A stretch of DNA of 22,610 nt from CAZUZD01 sp964624465 (GCA_964624465.1 CAZUZD010000073.1:1-22610), one strand, 5' to 3'; positions 1 to 7,523 are shown, counted from the stretch's first letter. The notes: generated from the sequence alone by a model not told the origin. Numbers and translations are program-made.

Positions 1-120
1 TCAAGAGCCCCTTGAGGCGACGAGCCTCCAGGCGGGTTCAGCGAGAAGTCTCGGGCTTTCTTTTATAGTAATCCTAGTCCGCCGCGACATCGCAGCAGTA
101 TTCCGGTGTAGGGGTGATCC
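1..120. other. Leader region upstream of hxsA
   Basis: This is non-coding. It holds three small inverted repeats: TCAAG/CTTGA at 1-15, GAGGC/GCCTC at 14-28, and CGAGA/TCTCG at 42-53 followed by a T-rich stretch at 57-64, which could be a weak terminator of a gene to the left. TATAGT at 64-69 resembles a -10 box for hxsA, but no good -35 box sits at the right distance. AGGGG at 110-114 is the ribosome binding site of hxsA. Confidence 0.35.
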
Positions 121-987
121 ATGGGACTTGACGGCCGCCGCAGGGGACGTCTCGCCAATCTGGCGTTAAAATTCGGGACGGTCGCAAGCGCCGCCGCGGC
201 GCTACTGTCGGACAACCCGGGCAAGGCGGACGAGATCGACACCCTCGCCGGCCTCCTGAATCGAAACGAAGCCGCCGCATCTAGGCCGAACGACGATCTG
301 GAGTTCGCGCGGCCCACTCCGGCGCCCTTGGTTCTGAAACCGAGCCACGGGAAATCGGTTTGGAAGCTCGCCGGACACAAGTCGCACTCGTCGCATCGAT
401 CCCACAGTTCGCACCGCTCGCACGTCTCGGGCAGCGCCCACTCATCGCATTTCTCAAGCTCAGTAGGGTCGAGCTCTGGCTCATCCTCAACCGGTTCTGG
501 CTCATCCTCAACCCGTTCTGGCTCATCCTCAACCCGTTCTGGCTCATCCTCAACCCGTTCTGGCTCATCCTCAACCCGTTCTGGCTCGTCCGGATCGTCC
601 ACGACTTCGGACCTCACGCCCCCCGCGGCCACCCCGGCTCCGGCGCGGGTGATCGTCCCGCCGGCCGTTCGCAAGCCGGCGCCTGCCCCGGATAAGCCGG
701 CGCCTGCCCCGGATATCGACCGGCATGATCCCCTGGTCCGGTTCCAGCTTTTAACGGTCAGCACATACAACGGCGTTCAGAAGGCGTATGTGAAGGATCT
801 GCTCCTGAAAGAGGCGAAGCTGATCGAAATCGGCGAGTCGATCGGCGAATGCAAACTGATCTCGCTCTCGCTCAAGGATCAATCGATCCGCCTCAAGCCC
901 GCGAGCGGCACTGAATTCGACGTCTATCGCGACAAGCCTGCGAAGAAATCCGTACCCGCCGCCGCCCCGACCGGCAGGGATGCCTGA
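121..987 (+). CDS. hxsA: HxsA-like His-Xaa-Ser repeat protein (putative radical SAM substrate)
   Basis: This 288-residue protein is the likely substrate of the two radical SAM enzymes encoded downstream. The ATG follows AGGGG by 6 nt. Residues 1-75 hold a basic start and an alanine-rich segment (about 16-30) that may be a weak membrane or signal segment. Residues 86-112 contain eight His-Xaa-Ser triplets, at H86, H89, H92, H95, H98, H101, H107 and H110. A Ser/Gly/Thr/Arg tract with a 7-residue repeat (SGSSSTR) covers about 119-165, then a Pro/Ala linker to about 207. The C-terminal part (about 210-278) looks like a small beta domain of the kind found in secretion-system GspC/PilP proteins; that resemblance is weak. 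HXS repeats next to HxsB, HxsC and HxsD define the known His-Xaa-Ser system, whose chemistry is not established to my knowledge. The HXS block and C-terminal domain are the features to compare with other HxsA proteins. Confidence 0.85.
   Translation: MGLDGRRRGRLANLALKFGTVASAAAALLSDNPGKADEIDTLAGLLNRNEAAASRPNDDLEFARPTPAPLVLKPSHGKSVWKLAGHKSHSSHRSHSSHRSHVSGSAHSSHFSSSVGSSSGSSSTGSGSSSTRSGSSSTRSGSSSTRSGSSSTRSGSSGSSTTSDLTPPAATPAPARVIVPPAVRKPAPAPDKPAPAPDIDRHDPLVRFQLLTVSTYNGVQKAYVKDLLLKEAKLIEIGESIGECKLISLSLKDQSIRLKPASGTEFDVYRDKPAKKSVPAAAPTGRDA
475..590 (+). repeat. 21-bp tandem repeat inside hxsA (five units plus a partial)
   Basis: Five 21-bp units start at 475, 496, 517, 538 and 559, followed by a partial unit from 580. 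Units two to five are identical and unit one differs at one base (CCGGT instead of CCCGT). Each unit encodes SGSSSTR (unit one ends in TG). Identity at the DNA level, including synonymous positions, points to recent slippage-type expansion, so copy number may vary between strains. Confidence 0.95.
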
Positions 988-998
988 GGATCACGGCC

Positions 999-1355
999 AT
1001 GCCCGACATCACGGTCCAAGTCGACCCGCGAGTGTTTCGTTTGTCGGCCGTCAAGAAGGCGGCCTACCGGATCGGCGACCGCTGCTTCGTGCGAATCGAG
1101 ATTCCCCCCGAGAGCGGCATACTGGTAACGCTCACGCCAAAGTCGGCCGATGGATCGCCTGCCGAATTGGAGGGGGATTTCCGCAATGACCTCCTGGACC
1201 AAGAGCTCAGGGAGGAGATCGCGGAGCAGACCGAACGGGTCCGCAACCTGCTCCTGGCCCAGGCATTCTCGGGGCTATCGGCCGATTCGGACTCCGCCGA
1301 TTATCGCGAGGATCCGTTCGGCATTGGCCGGTCCCAGATCGAGGGGCACTCCTGA
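999..1355 (+). CDS. hxsD: His-Xaa-Ser system protein HxsD
   Basis: This 118-residue soluble protein is the small partner of the Hxs system. It begins 11 nt after hxsA, with GAGG upstream of the ATG, and its TGA overlaps the ATG of hxsB by one base, so the two are translationally coupled. The segment around residues 65-93, containing FRNDLLDQELREEIAEQTE, matches the conserved LLNDYRxLRE-type signature by which this family is recognised. The rest has alternating strands and charged helices and no catalytic motif. No enzymatic role is known; given its size and constant association it is probably a carrier, chaperone or substrate-recognition subunit for the radical SAM maturases. The call rests on this motif and on the location between hxsA and hxsB. 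Confidence 0.85.
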   Translation: MPDITVQVDPRVFRLSAVKKAAYRIGDRCFVRIEIPPESGILVTLTPKSADGSPAELEGDFRNDLLDQELREEIAEQTERVRNLLLAQAFSGLSADSDSADYREDPFGIGRSQIEGHS

Positions 1356-2869
1356 TGCCGACCGGCCACGGCGCCCGGCAGGTCCTGCCGACGCTTCCCA
1401 CGCTGACCGTCCTCAACGATCGTTTCCGAGAGGTCAAGGCGTTCCGATCCCGCGTCGGCGGGCGCTACGCGCTTCTGCCGATGCGATTGATCTCCCTCGA
1501 CGCAGGCCGTTACGTCCTGACGAATTTCGCCGGGGAATATATCGTCCTACCCAAGGCGACGGTGCAGCAACTGGTGCACCATGAGCTGGACACGGGATCG
1601 GAGGTCTTCGAGGAGCTAGCGTCGAAGCACTTCGTCATGGGCAGCGGATCGGACGTAGCCCTCGACCTGTTGGCGGTGAAATACCGGACGAAGCAGTCGC
1701 TGCTCGCGAATTTCACGTCGCTGTTCATGTTCGTGGTCACCCTCCGCTGCGACCACAGCTGCCCCTACTGCCAGGTCTCGCGGCGGTCGGTGGATCACCT
1801 CACCTACGACATGAAGCCCGACATCGCCGACAAGGCGGTCGACTTCATGTTCCGCAGCCCGTCGGAGTCCATCAAGGTCGAATTCCAGGGCGGCGAATCG
1901 CTCCTGAATTTCCCGCTCATCCGCCGGATCGTCGAGCGGGTAAAGTCCAGGAATGAGACGGAAGGTCGGGACGTGCAGTTCGTGATTGCCACGAACCTTG
2001 CGCCGGTCGACGACAACATGCTGGCCTACTGCCGCGAGCACGAGATCCTGATCTCTACCAGCCTCGACGGCCCCAGCACCCTGCATAACATGAACCGCCC
2101 GCGACCCGGGGGCGACAGCCACGAGCTCGCGGTTCAGGGCATCCGACGGGTGCGCGAGGCACTTGGGCACGACCGCATCTCGGCCCTGATGACGACCACC
2201 GCGGCCAGCCTCGCGTGCCCCGAGGAGATCGTCGACGAGTATGTCCGGCTGGGTTTCACGTCCATCTTCCTCCGACCGCTCAGCCCGTTCGGATTCGCTG
2301 TGAAGACGGGCGTGGCGAAGAGGTACAACACCGCAGGCTGGCTGAAATTCTACCGCTCGGCCCTCTCCCACATCATCGACCTCAACCTGCGTGGCATACC
2401 GTTCCGCGAGGAATACTCTGGGCTGCTTTTGCGCAAGATGCTGACGCCGTATCCCACCGGCTACGTCGACCTACAATCGCCCGCCGGGATCGGCATTGCT
2501 GGACTGGTCTTCAATTACGACGGCGACATCTACGCCTCCGACGAGGCGCGGATGCTGGCCGAGACCGGGGACCGACGTTTCCGCCTGGGGGCCCTAGCCA
2601 CCGACGATTTCGACGACGTGATGACCTCGGACGCGTTGGCGGACGTGCTCTCGGAGACGATGACCGAGGGCATGCCCATGTGCGTGGATTGCGGGTTCCA
2701 GCCCTATTGTGGCAGCGACCCGGTGTACCACCACGCAACGCAGGGCGACGCGGTCGGGTTCAAGCCGTCGAGCGGCTTCTGCGCGAAAAACATGGGGGTC
2801 ATGCGTCACTTGATCCGCTTGATCGAGGACGACGAGCGGGCGGCCTCCGTCCTCAGGGGCTGGCTGTAA
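1355..2869 (+). CDS. hxsB: His-Xaa-Ser system radical SAM maturase HxsB
   Basis: This 504-residue protein is a radical SAM enzyme with a SPASM-like C-terminus. The N-terminal 120 residues resemble the peptide-binding (RRE-like) front part seen in peptide maturases. The cluster-binding motif is CDHSCPYC, with C132, C136 and C139 ligating the 4Fe-4S cluster that cleaves S-adenosylmethionine. GGE at 179-181 is the expected SAM-binding motif. Near the end, C443, C446, C452 and C476 are placed as ligands for an auxiliary cluster. It should act with HxsC on HxsA. The start overlaps the hxsD stop (TGATG), and hxsC follows after 12 nt. Length and motif order fit the HxsB family; the modification made is unknown. 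Confidence 0.9.
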   Translation: MPTGHGARQVLPTLPTLTVLNDRFREVKAFRSRVGGRYALLPMRLISLDAGRYVLTNFAGEYIVLPKATVQQLVHHELDTGSEVFEELASKHFVMGSGSDVALDLLAVKYRTKQSLLANFTSLFMFVVTLRCDHSCPYCQVSRRSVDHLTYDMKPDIADKAVDFMFRSPSESIKVEFQGGESLLNFPLIRRIVERVKSRNETEGRDVQFVIATNLAPVDDNMLAYCREHEILISTSLDGPSTLHNMNRPRPGGDSHELAVQGIRRVREALGHDRISALMTTTAASLACPEEIVDEYVRLGFTSIFLRPLSPFGFAVKTGVAKRYNTAGWLKFYRSALSHIIDLNLRGIPFREEYSGLLLRKMLTPYPTGYVDLQSPAGIGIAGLVFNYDGDIYASDEARMLAETGDRRFRLGALATDDFDDVMTSDALADVLSETMTEGMPMCVDCGFQPYCGSDPVYHHATQGDAVGFKPSSGFCAKNMGVMRHLIRLIEDDERAASVLRGWL

Positions 2870-2881
2870 CGGGGGCGATCG

Positions 2882-4051
2882 ATGATAAAGCTGCATGCCC
2901 GACTCGGAAAACGCGTGGACGCCGAACCGTTCGTCGCACGGGTCGCACGGCCCAGCGCAGACCGCCCAGCGGATCGCGAGCGAGAGGCGCTGCTCGTTGA
3001 CGGGGCCAGACCTGTCGATCCGGGCTACCTCGCATATCTCGTCGTTGACGGCGAGGGCGCGCAGGCCATCCCGTCGGATTTGCACGCTTGGCCGATCCCC
3101 GAGTCGCTACATCATCTCTCCGAAGGAGACATCATCCGCATCAGCCCGCGTTCCGGCGAGCTGTGGGTCATGTACCGCCGGGGGTCCGCGTCCAACTCCA
3201 TGCTCCTGACCGAGCGGTGCAACAGCTACTGTCTGATGTGCTCGCAGCCCCCGAAAGCGGGCGACGACGCCCACCTCGTTCGGGCCTACCTCGACGCCAT
3301 CCCCCTGATGTCCCCGGACACGCAAGAAATCGGCATTACGGGCGGCGAGCCGACGCTGCTAGGTGACGGATTGCTGGAGATCGTCCGCGCCTGCCGCGAC
3401 TTTCTGCCTCATACAGCCCTGCACATGCTTTCCAACGGCAGGATGTTCAATTACCTGGCGCTGGCCCGCGAAGTTTCCGAGATAGACCACCCGGACTTGA
3501 TGATCGGCATCCCGCTCTATTCCGACATCCCACACCGCCACGACTTCGTGGTGCAGGCCGATGGGGCGTTCGACCAGACGATTCGCGGCATCATGAATCT
3601 GGCGCGGTGCGGCGTCCCGGTGGAGATCCGCGTCGTCCTGCACCGCCAGACCGTCGACCGGCTGCCGCAGCTCGCGCGATTCATCGCGAGGAATCTGCCG
3701 TTCGTCGATCATGTGGCCCTGATGGGGCTGGAGATGATGGGCTTCGTCCGCATGAACCTGGATGCCCTGTGGATCGACCCTGCCGACTACCAGTCGCAGC
3801 TGGGCGACGCCGTGGAGCACTTGCGTCGCCACGAACTCAACGTCTCCATCTACAACCACCAGCTCTGCGTCCTGGCCCCTCACCTCTGGCCGGCGGCGCG
3901 GAAGAGCATCTCCGATTGGAAGAATGAATACCTTGACGAGTGCGCCGGATGCGGCGTACGCGAGGAATGCGGGGGCTTCTTCGCCTCGTCCGGGTTACGG
4001 CGTTCGGCTCATATCCGGCCGCTCATGCCACCGATTCCATCCGCCGTGTAA
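2882..4051 (+). CDS. hxsC: His-Xaa-Ser system radical SAM maturase HxsC
   Basis: This 389-residue protein is the second radical SAM enzyme of the pair. A run of G at about 870 bases into the hxsB-hxsC junction (2871-2875) precedes the ATG. The first 105 residues form a non-radical-SAM N-terminal domain. The cluster motif is CNSYCLMC (C113, C117, C120), and the sequence directly after it, SQPPK, is highly characteristic of HxsC. GGE lies at 154-156. The C-terminus carries C354, C357 and C363, followed by GGFFASSG, a conserved tail of this family and a probable site for a further cluster or metal. HxsC always occurs paired with HxsB, so the two presumably carry out successive or joint steps on HxsA. 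Motif spacing is intact and the protein looks full length. Confidence 0.9.
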   Translation: MIKLHARLGKRVDAEPFVARVARPSADRPADREREALLVDGARPVDPGYLAYLVVDGEGAQAIPSDLHAWPIPESLHHLSEGDIIRISPRSGELWVMYRRGSASNSMLLTERCNSYCLMCSQPPKAGDDAHLVRAYLDAIPLMSPDTQEIGITGGEPTLLGDGLLEIVRACRDFLPHTALHMLSNGRMFNYLALAREVSEIDHPDLMIGIPLYSDIPHRHDFVVQADGAFDQTIRGIMNLARCGVPVEIRVVLHRQTVDRLPQLARFIARNLPFVDHVALMGLEMMGFVRMNLDALWIDPADYQSQLGDAVEHLRRHELNVSIYNHQLCVLAPHLWPAARKSISDWKNEYLDECAGCGVREECGGFFASSGLRRSAHIRPLMPPIPSAV

Positions 4052-4096
4052 ACTGCTGACGTCGAATCGACTTATTCCCCTTAAGGAATCGATCCC

Positions 4097-4300
4097 ATGT
4101 GGAATTCCCTGCTCGTCTCCGCCCTCTATGGTGTGCTCGGCATCCTCTTGTCCGCCTGCGGGTACAAGCTCTTTGACATCATCGAGACGAAGGTCGACTT
4201 CGCCGAGGAGCTTCGCAAGGGGAACATGGCCGTCGCCGTCGTGGTGGGGAGCTTTCTCATCGGGATCTGCTTCATCATCGGCAGGACCGTCGGGAGCTGA
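4097..4300 (+). CDS. Small DUF350 membrane protein
   Basis: This 67-residue protein has two hydrophobic segments, about 4-20 and 45-62. Between them lies the DUF350 hallmark: YKLFD, then a short linker, FAEELRKGN and MAVAVVVG. AAGGA is 8 nt upstream of the ATG. DUF350 proteins are inner-membrane proteins of unknown function; many have two such units, and this one has a single unit. It follows hxsC by 45 nt on the same strand, so it may be the last gene of the hxs operon or an independent gene. No link between DUF350 and the Hxs system is known to me. Confidence 0.8.
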   Translation: MWNSLLVSALYGVLGILLSACGYKLFDIIETKVDFAEELRKGNMAVAVVVGSFLIGICFIIGRTVGS

Positions 4301-4449
4301 TCTGGATCGACGACGGTCTCAGGTGCCGGGCTTCGGAGTGTAGGAGGTGCCGTCGGTCCTTGGCGGAGAGGGGCATCGGGACCCAGGGCAAGGTGGGCGT
4401 CGGTGCCGAGGGACGTTCCCTGCGAGCAGGCAGCCGAGCAGGCAACGAA

Positions 4450-4489
4450 CCGGCCCCGGGGCAACTGTTTCTGGTCACTCCGGGGCCGG
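4450..4489. terminator. GC-rich hairpin between convergent genes
   Basis: CCGGCCCCGG at 4450-4459 is the exact reverse complement of CCGGGGCCGG at 4480-4489, leaving a 20-nt loop. It sits between the plus-strand DUF350 gene and the stop of the minus-strand gene at 4515. It could end transcription from both sides, although there is no long T tract on either side. The rest of 4301-4514 shows no gene. Confidence 0.45.
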
Positions 4490-4514
4490 CTGGAGTCGGC
4501 GCAGGCGAGGGCGG

Positions 4515-4979
4515 TTACAGGTTCGTGAGGTCGAGCTCACGGTCCTCGACGGCCGCCACCACGCCCGTGGCGAAGCGGGCCCGCGCCCTGGCCGGGACGA
4601 TGGCGATCACGCCGGGGAGTTCGAGCTCGAACCACTCCCGGACACCGGGGACATCGTCGGCGGTCACGAGATCCGCCAGCCGGGCGAGACGGGTGGTCCA
4701 CTCGTCGGCGGTCAGATCCCAGGGGGCGAGGGTGGCCAGGGCGGGGGCGATCCCGGCGCCCGCCTGCGAGTACCCGTGCGTCCCGCCCTGCGATGCCTGG
4801 TGGCACAGGGCGCGGAAGAACGTGGGGGAGGCCAGCAGCGGGAACGTCGCAACGCCGGGACGGCAGGGCCCCTGGATAGCCAGCAGTCTGGACGTCGAGG
4901 GGCCAGAGCGGCCTGGCGTCAGGGTGGCCAGGGACCTGGACGTTTCCGCAATTGCGGAAACCCGTCCCGCCCGCGCCAC
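4515..4979 (-). CDS. Hypothetical protein
   Basis: This 154-residue protein is not recognised. The first 50 residues are low complexity. From about residue 52 the sequence looks like a folded, mainly helical protein, with a tryptophan/leucine-rich stretch ending DLTADEWTTRLARLADLV and a hydrophobic tail. The listed start is GTG and has no convincing ribosome binding site. A perfect 20-bp palindrome lies inside the first codons, so the true start may be downstream, in which case the palindrome would be an operator. It is followed by the hairpin at 4450-4489. The reading frame is more protein-like than the two overlapping frames. Confidence 0.5.
   Translation of the reverse strand: MARAGRVSAIAETSRSLATLTPGRSGPSTSRLLAIQGPCRPGVATFPLLASPTFFRALCHQASQGGTHGYSQAGAGIAPALATLAPWDLTADEWTTRLARLADLVTADDVPGVREWFELELPGVIAIVPARARARFATGVVAAVEDRELDLTNL
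4942..4961. repeat. Perfect 20-bp palindrome
   Basis: GTTTCCGCAATTGCGGAAAC is an exact palindrome. It is richer in A/T than its surroundings and lies within the doubtful 5' end of the 4515-4979 gene, 90 nt from the 5052-5933 gene. It has the form of a binding site for a dimeric regulator. The same core (CAATTGCGG) occurs once more at 10162-10170, in an intergenic region. Confidence 0.85.
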
Positions 4980-5051
4980 GCCGCTCGCGATGGTCGCCAG
5001 GGCCGGCGGGGCAGGGGGGCCGGGTGGCGATGGCGGATTGCTACCGCTGCC

Positions 5052-5933
5052 TCAGCGGCTGACCCCGGACCCACCTCGCCCGCCAGGACCCCTCGGACCC
5101 TGGCCGGGCCGCGTTGGAGCCGGCGGCATCGTCCGCAGGTGCCCCTTCGCCTTGGCCGCCTGGCTGGTCTTGCCCCACCCCTTGACGGTCGCCAGGTAGT
5201 ACAGGCGAGCCAGCTCGGGGTCGGTGGCCTCCAGGGCCTCGCCGCGATCGAGCAGCTCCCGCGCGGAGCCGGGCGGCTTGGGCACCGTCTTGACGTACGG
5301 GCCCGCCGACTTGGGCCGCGATGCGCTCGCTCGCTGGCCGTTCGGCATCTCGTCCCGCAGGTAACGCTCCAGACGATCCATCTCGGCTCGACGCCCCGGG
5401 GGCTCGGCGGGCGCGACAGGCGTGCCGGCCTGCATGCGGCGCAGGTCCGCGATAGCCTCGGCGCCCGCGCGCTCGAAACGAGCTGTCGCCTCAGCGGACG
5501 CCTTGTCGGCCGCCGCCTTCTTCGCCGCGGCCTGGTCGGCTGGGATCATCTTGGCCAGCCAGAATGGCGAGACGTGAAGGGCCTGGTCCTTGTGCGGTCC
5601 GTCGAGGATTCGCACCTCGGCCACGTACGGGATGTCGTCGAGCCCCGGCGTCACCTTGATGACCTTGACCGACGTGCCGCTGGAGAGCTCGACCACCCGC
5701 CCGCGCGTCGTCAGCGCGTTGAAGCCGGTCTCGTCCTGGGCCTTCAGGAACTTCATCCCCTCGTAGAACGCGAAGACATCGGTCCCGCCGAAGACCGACC
5801 CCTTGGGCACCAGCACCGTGGCCACCTCGCCGGGCTTCGCCTTGAACCCCTGCCACTCCGGGTCGGGCACCAGCTCCTGGGCCTGCACCGGCGCCTGCCC
5901 CACCACGCACACCAACAGCATCGCGGCCAGCAT
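5052..5933 (-). CDS. Secreted hypothetical protein with C-terminal low-complexity tail
   Basis: This 293-residue protein is not recognised. GGGAGG is 7 nt before the ATG. Residues 1-19 form a short Sec signal peptide with a probable cleavage site after VQA. Residues 20-110 appear to be one or two small beta domains (SH3-like in feel, with repeated K-V-I and short turns). Residues 111-150 are an Ala/Lys-rich helix that could form a coiled coil. Residues 205-260 hold a helical segment (ARELLDRGEALEATDPELA) like a single TPR-type hairpin, and the last 25 residues are Gly/Pro/Arg-rich. It is presumably periplasmic or surface exposed. Nothing shows its role in the element. Confidence 0.7.
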   Translation of the reverse strand: MLAAMLLVCVVGQAPVQAQELVPDPEWQGFKAKPGEVATVLVPKGSVFGGTDVFAFYEGMKFLKAQDETGFNALTTRGRVVELSSGTSVKVIKVTPGLDDIPYVAEVRILDGPHKDQALHVSPFWLAKMIPADQAAAKKAAADKASAEATARFERAGAEAIADLRRMQAGTPVAPAEPPGRRAEMDRLERYLRDEMPNGQRASASRPKSAGPYVKTVPKPPGSARELLDRGEALEATDPELARLYYLATVKGWGKTSQAAKAKGHLRTMPPAPTRPGQGPRGPGGRGGSGVSR

Positions 5934-6039
5934 CGGTAATCCTCCCGGGTCCTGATCTCACCCACCGTTGTCACACGCCGCCACCCCCGCCGCAACGCGC
6001 TGGCGGCCCGCCCCATCCACGGTTAAGGGGGTGTGCCGG

Positions 6040-6690
6040 TCATCGCGTCATGACGACGGCGTCGGGGGCCTGGGGCTGCGACTGGCTGGCGGTGACCAGC
6101 GCCGCCACCTCGGCCCCGGTGAGGGACTGGCGACGGCGCAATTGCGTTGCTACAATGGCCACGGCGTGGCGGTGCCGCTCGATCAGGTCAACGGCCCCTT
6201 CCAGGGCATCGAGCATGACCTGATCCAACTGCTGGCGGTGGGCCTGGATCAGCTCGGGCGAGATGGTCGCGTTGCCGGTGGCGGGGTCGATCTTGGTGCC
6301 GATGACGGCTGCGGCCGCCACCCGCTGGGCGTCCCGGTAATCGCCATCGTTGCCGCCGGTGATCTCCAGATCCCGGATCATCTCCTCGGCCACGGGCCCG
6401 GCCAGGGCCTGGATCATCCAGGGCCGGGCGGCGTCGGCGCCCTTGCCGTCGACGTCCTCCAGCCTCAAGCCCTTGACCTTCGTGTAGCCGAGTGACACCC
6501 CGCCGCCATCCAGGGGGCGTTGCTTGGTGTCGACCCACAGCAGGTCGATGCCGAGAACCACGGCGGCCACGGCGTGACCGGCTTCGTGCGCGGCGACCAG
6601 GTGCGGGGCGTTCGGGTCGTTTGCATGGTCCCTGACGGGGCGGGGGGCCCGGTTGGCCCGTTGGCTCGGCGGCTTGCGACGGGATGACAC
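6040..6690 (-). CDS. Stand-alone M41-like zinc protease domain (HEAGH)
   Basis: From the GTG at 6690 this is 216 residues; a GTG at 6735 would add 15, but that start lies inside the hairpin at 6721-6751, while 6690 has GGAG 9 nt upstream. HEAGH at residues 35-39 is the HExxH zinc site, in the context AAHEAGHAVAAVVLG typical of the FtsH (M41) protease domain. A later LAGPVAEEMI stretch matches the helix following the catalytic site in that family, and GGNDGDY holds candidate third ligands (D). There is no AAA ATPase domain and no membrane anchor. It is probably a small soluble metalloprotease; its target is unknown. Confidence 0.75.
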   Translation of the reverse strand: MSSRRKPPSQRANRAPRPVRDHANDPNAPHLVAAHEAGHAVAAVVLGIDLLWVDTKQRPLDGGGVSLGYTKVKGLRLEDVDGKGADAARPWMIQALAGPVAEEMIRDLEITGGNDGDYRDAQRVAAAAVIGTKIDPATGNATISPELIQAHRQQLDQVMLDALEGAVDLIERHRHAVAIVATQLRRRQSLTGAEVAALVTASQSQPQAPDAVVMTR

Positions 6691-6720
6691 GGGTGAAAGC
6701 TCCAGGCTCGGGGAAGGGGG

Positions 6721-6751
6721 AAGGGGGCCAGGCACGACGCCGGACCCCCTT
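6721..6751. terminator. Hairpin downstream of the 6775 gene
   Basis: AAGGGGG at 6721-6727 pairs with CCCCCTT at 6745-6751, and GGC/GCC pair again inside the loop. It begins 24 nt after the stop codon of the 6775-7461 gene, on the minus strand. It is one of a series of hairpins placed just after small genes in this element. Confidence 0.4.
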
Positions 6752-6774
6752 GATGCTGAGCAAGTCGACGGCGA

Positions 6775-7461
6775 TCAGTCGTCGGTGTCGTCGAACAACT
6801 GCGACTCGAACTGGCCATCGGGCAGGCGGCGAATGATCGCCCTGACCTTGCCGGAGCGCCACACCACGACGTCGGTGGCCTCATCCCAGTCATTCAGCCC
6901 CTCGACCATGAACCGTTCGCCGGTGTCGGGGTCGGCGTATCCCTGGGTGATCTCGGCCACGATCTCGGGCAGCGTCTGCGCCATGGGTCCGGTTCGGTAG
7001 AAGGTGCCAATGTGGCAGGAGCTCTCGCCGACCCCGCCACCCGCAACGTAACGCTGCCGGGATTCCTCGGCGGCCGCCTGACGGCGATTGCGAGCGCGGG
7101 TGCTGACGGCCCGGCGGGCGGCGGCTGACTGCTTGGCCTTCTGGATCTCGCCCACGGCCTCCCGCTGGAACACCGTGACGCCGCGATTGAGCGCGACGAC
7201 CACGGGGTAATGCCGCGCGGGCGACCTGGCGGCGAGCTTCTCGGCGGCCTTGACCGAGAAGGCTTTCAGGGCCTCGACCAGTTTGGGGCGTTCCCAGAGC
7301 GCCACCGACACCGTGTTCGGCTTGGCCGGGTCCATCGCCATCAGCTCGATGACGGGGTCAGCGGCGCCACGCTCGACGGCGCGGAGGTACTCCATCTCCA
7401 CCATCTCGGCGCATCGCTTGTAGATCACGGCGGGGTCGTCGTGCATCGCGTCGGTGCTCAT
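6775..7461 (-). CDS. Hypothetical protein
   Basis: The ATG at 7461 is preferred because GAGG is 9 nt upstream; the in-frame ATG at 7470 abuts that site. The product is 228 residues and not recognised. Residues 1-60 are acidic and helical, residues 60-125 are Ala/Arg/Lys-rich and may form a long helix (KAKQSAAARRAVSTRARNR), and the C-terminal 70 residues, with repeated acidic turns and an IRRLPDGQFESQLFDD end, resemble a small beta domain. There is no signal peptide or catalytic motif. Composition suggests a DNA- or nucleoprotein-associated element protein, but this is only a guess. Confidence 0.6.
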   Translation of the reverse strand: MSTDAMHDDPAVIYKRCAEMVEMEYLRAVERGAADPVIELMAMDPAKPNTVSVALWERPKLVEALKAFSVKAAEKLAARSPARHYPVVVALNRGVTVFQREAVGEIQKAKQSAAARRAVSTRARNRRQAAAEESRQRYVAGGGVGESSCHIGTFYRTGPMAQTLPEIVAEITQGYADPDTGERFMVEGLNDWDEATDVVVWRSGKVRAIIRRLPDGQFESQLFDDTDD

Positions 7462-7490
7462 CGGCGGCATCCTCGGGCGGTGAAGGGGAA

Positions 7491-7515
7491 GGGGCCCAGC
7501 ACGGCGCCAGGCCCC
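7491..7515. terminator. Hairpin downstream of the 7524 gene
   Basis: GGGGCC at 7491-7496 pairs with GGCCCC at 7510-7515, 8 nt after the stop of the 7524-7826 gene on the minus strand. There is no T tract. Confidence 0.35.
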
Positions 7516-7523
7516 CGATCAGA

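Noticed and set aside
63..770. A minus-strand open frame opposite hxsA with repeated EPERVED units.
   Set aside because: It is the mirror image of the 21-bp coding repeat of hxsA, has no ribosome binding site and no family resemblance; the plus-strand HxsA reading has the HXS signature and neighbours.
4347..5939. A 530-codon plus-strand open frame across 4.3-5.9 kb.
   Set aside because: It is Arg/Gly-rich, typical of the shadow frame in high-GC DNA, and lies opposite a minus-strand gene with a signal peptide and a strong ribosome binding site.
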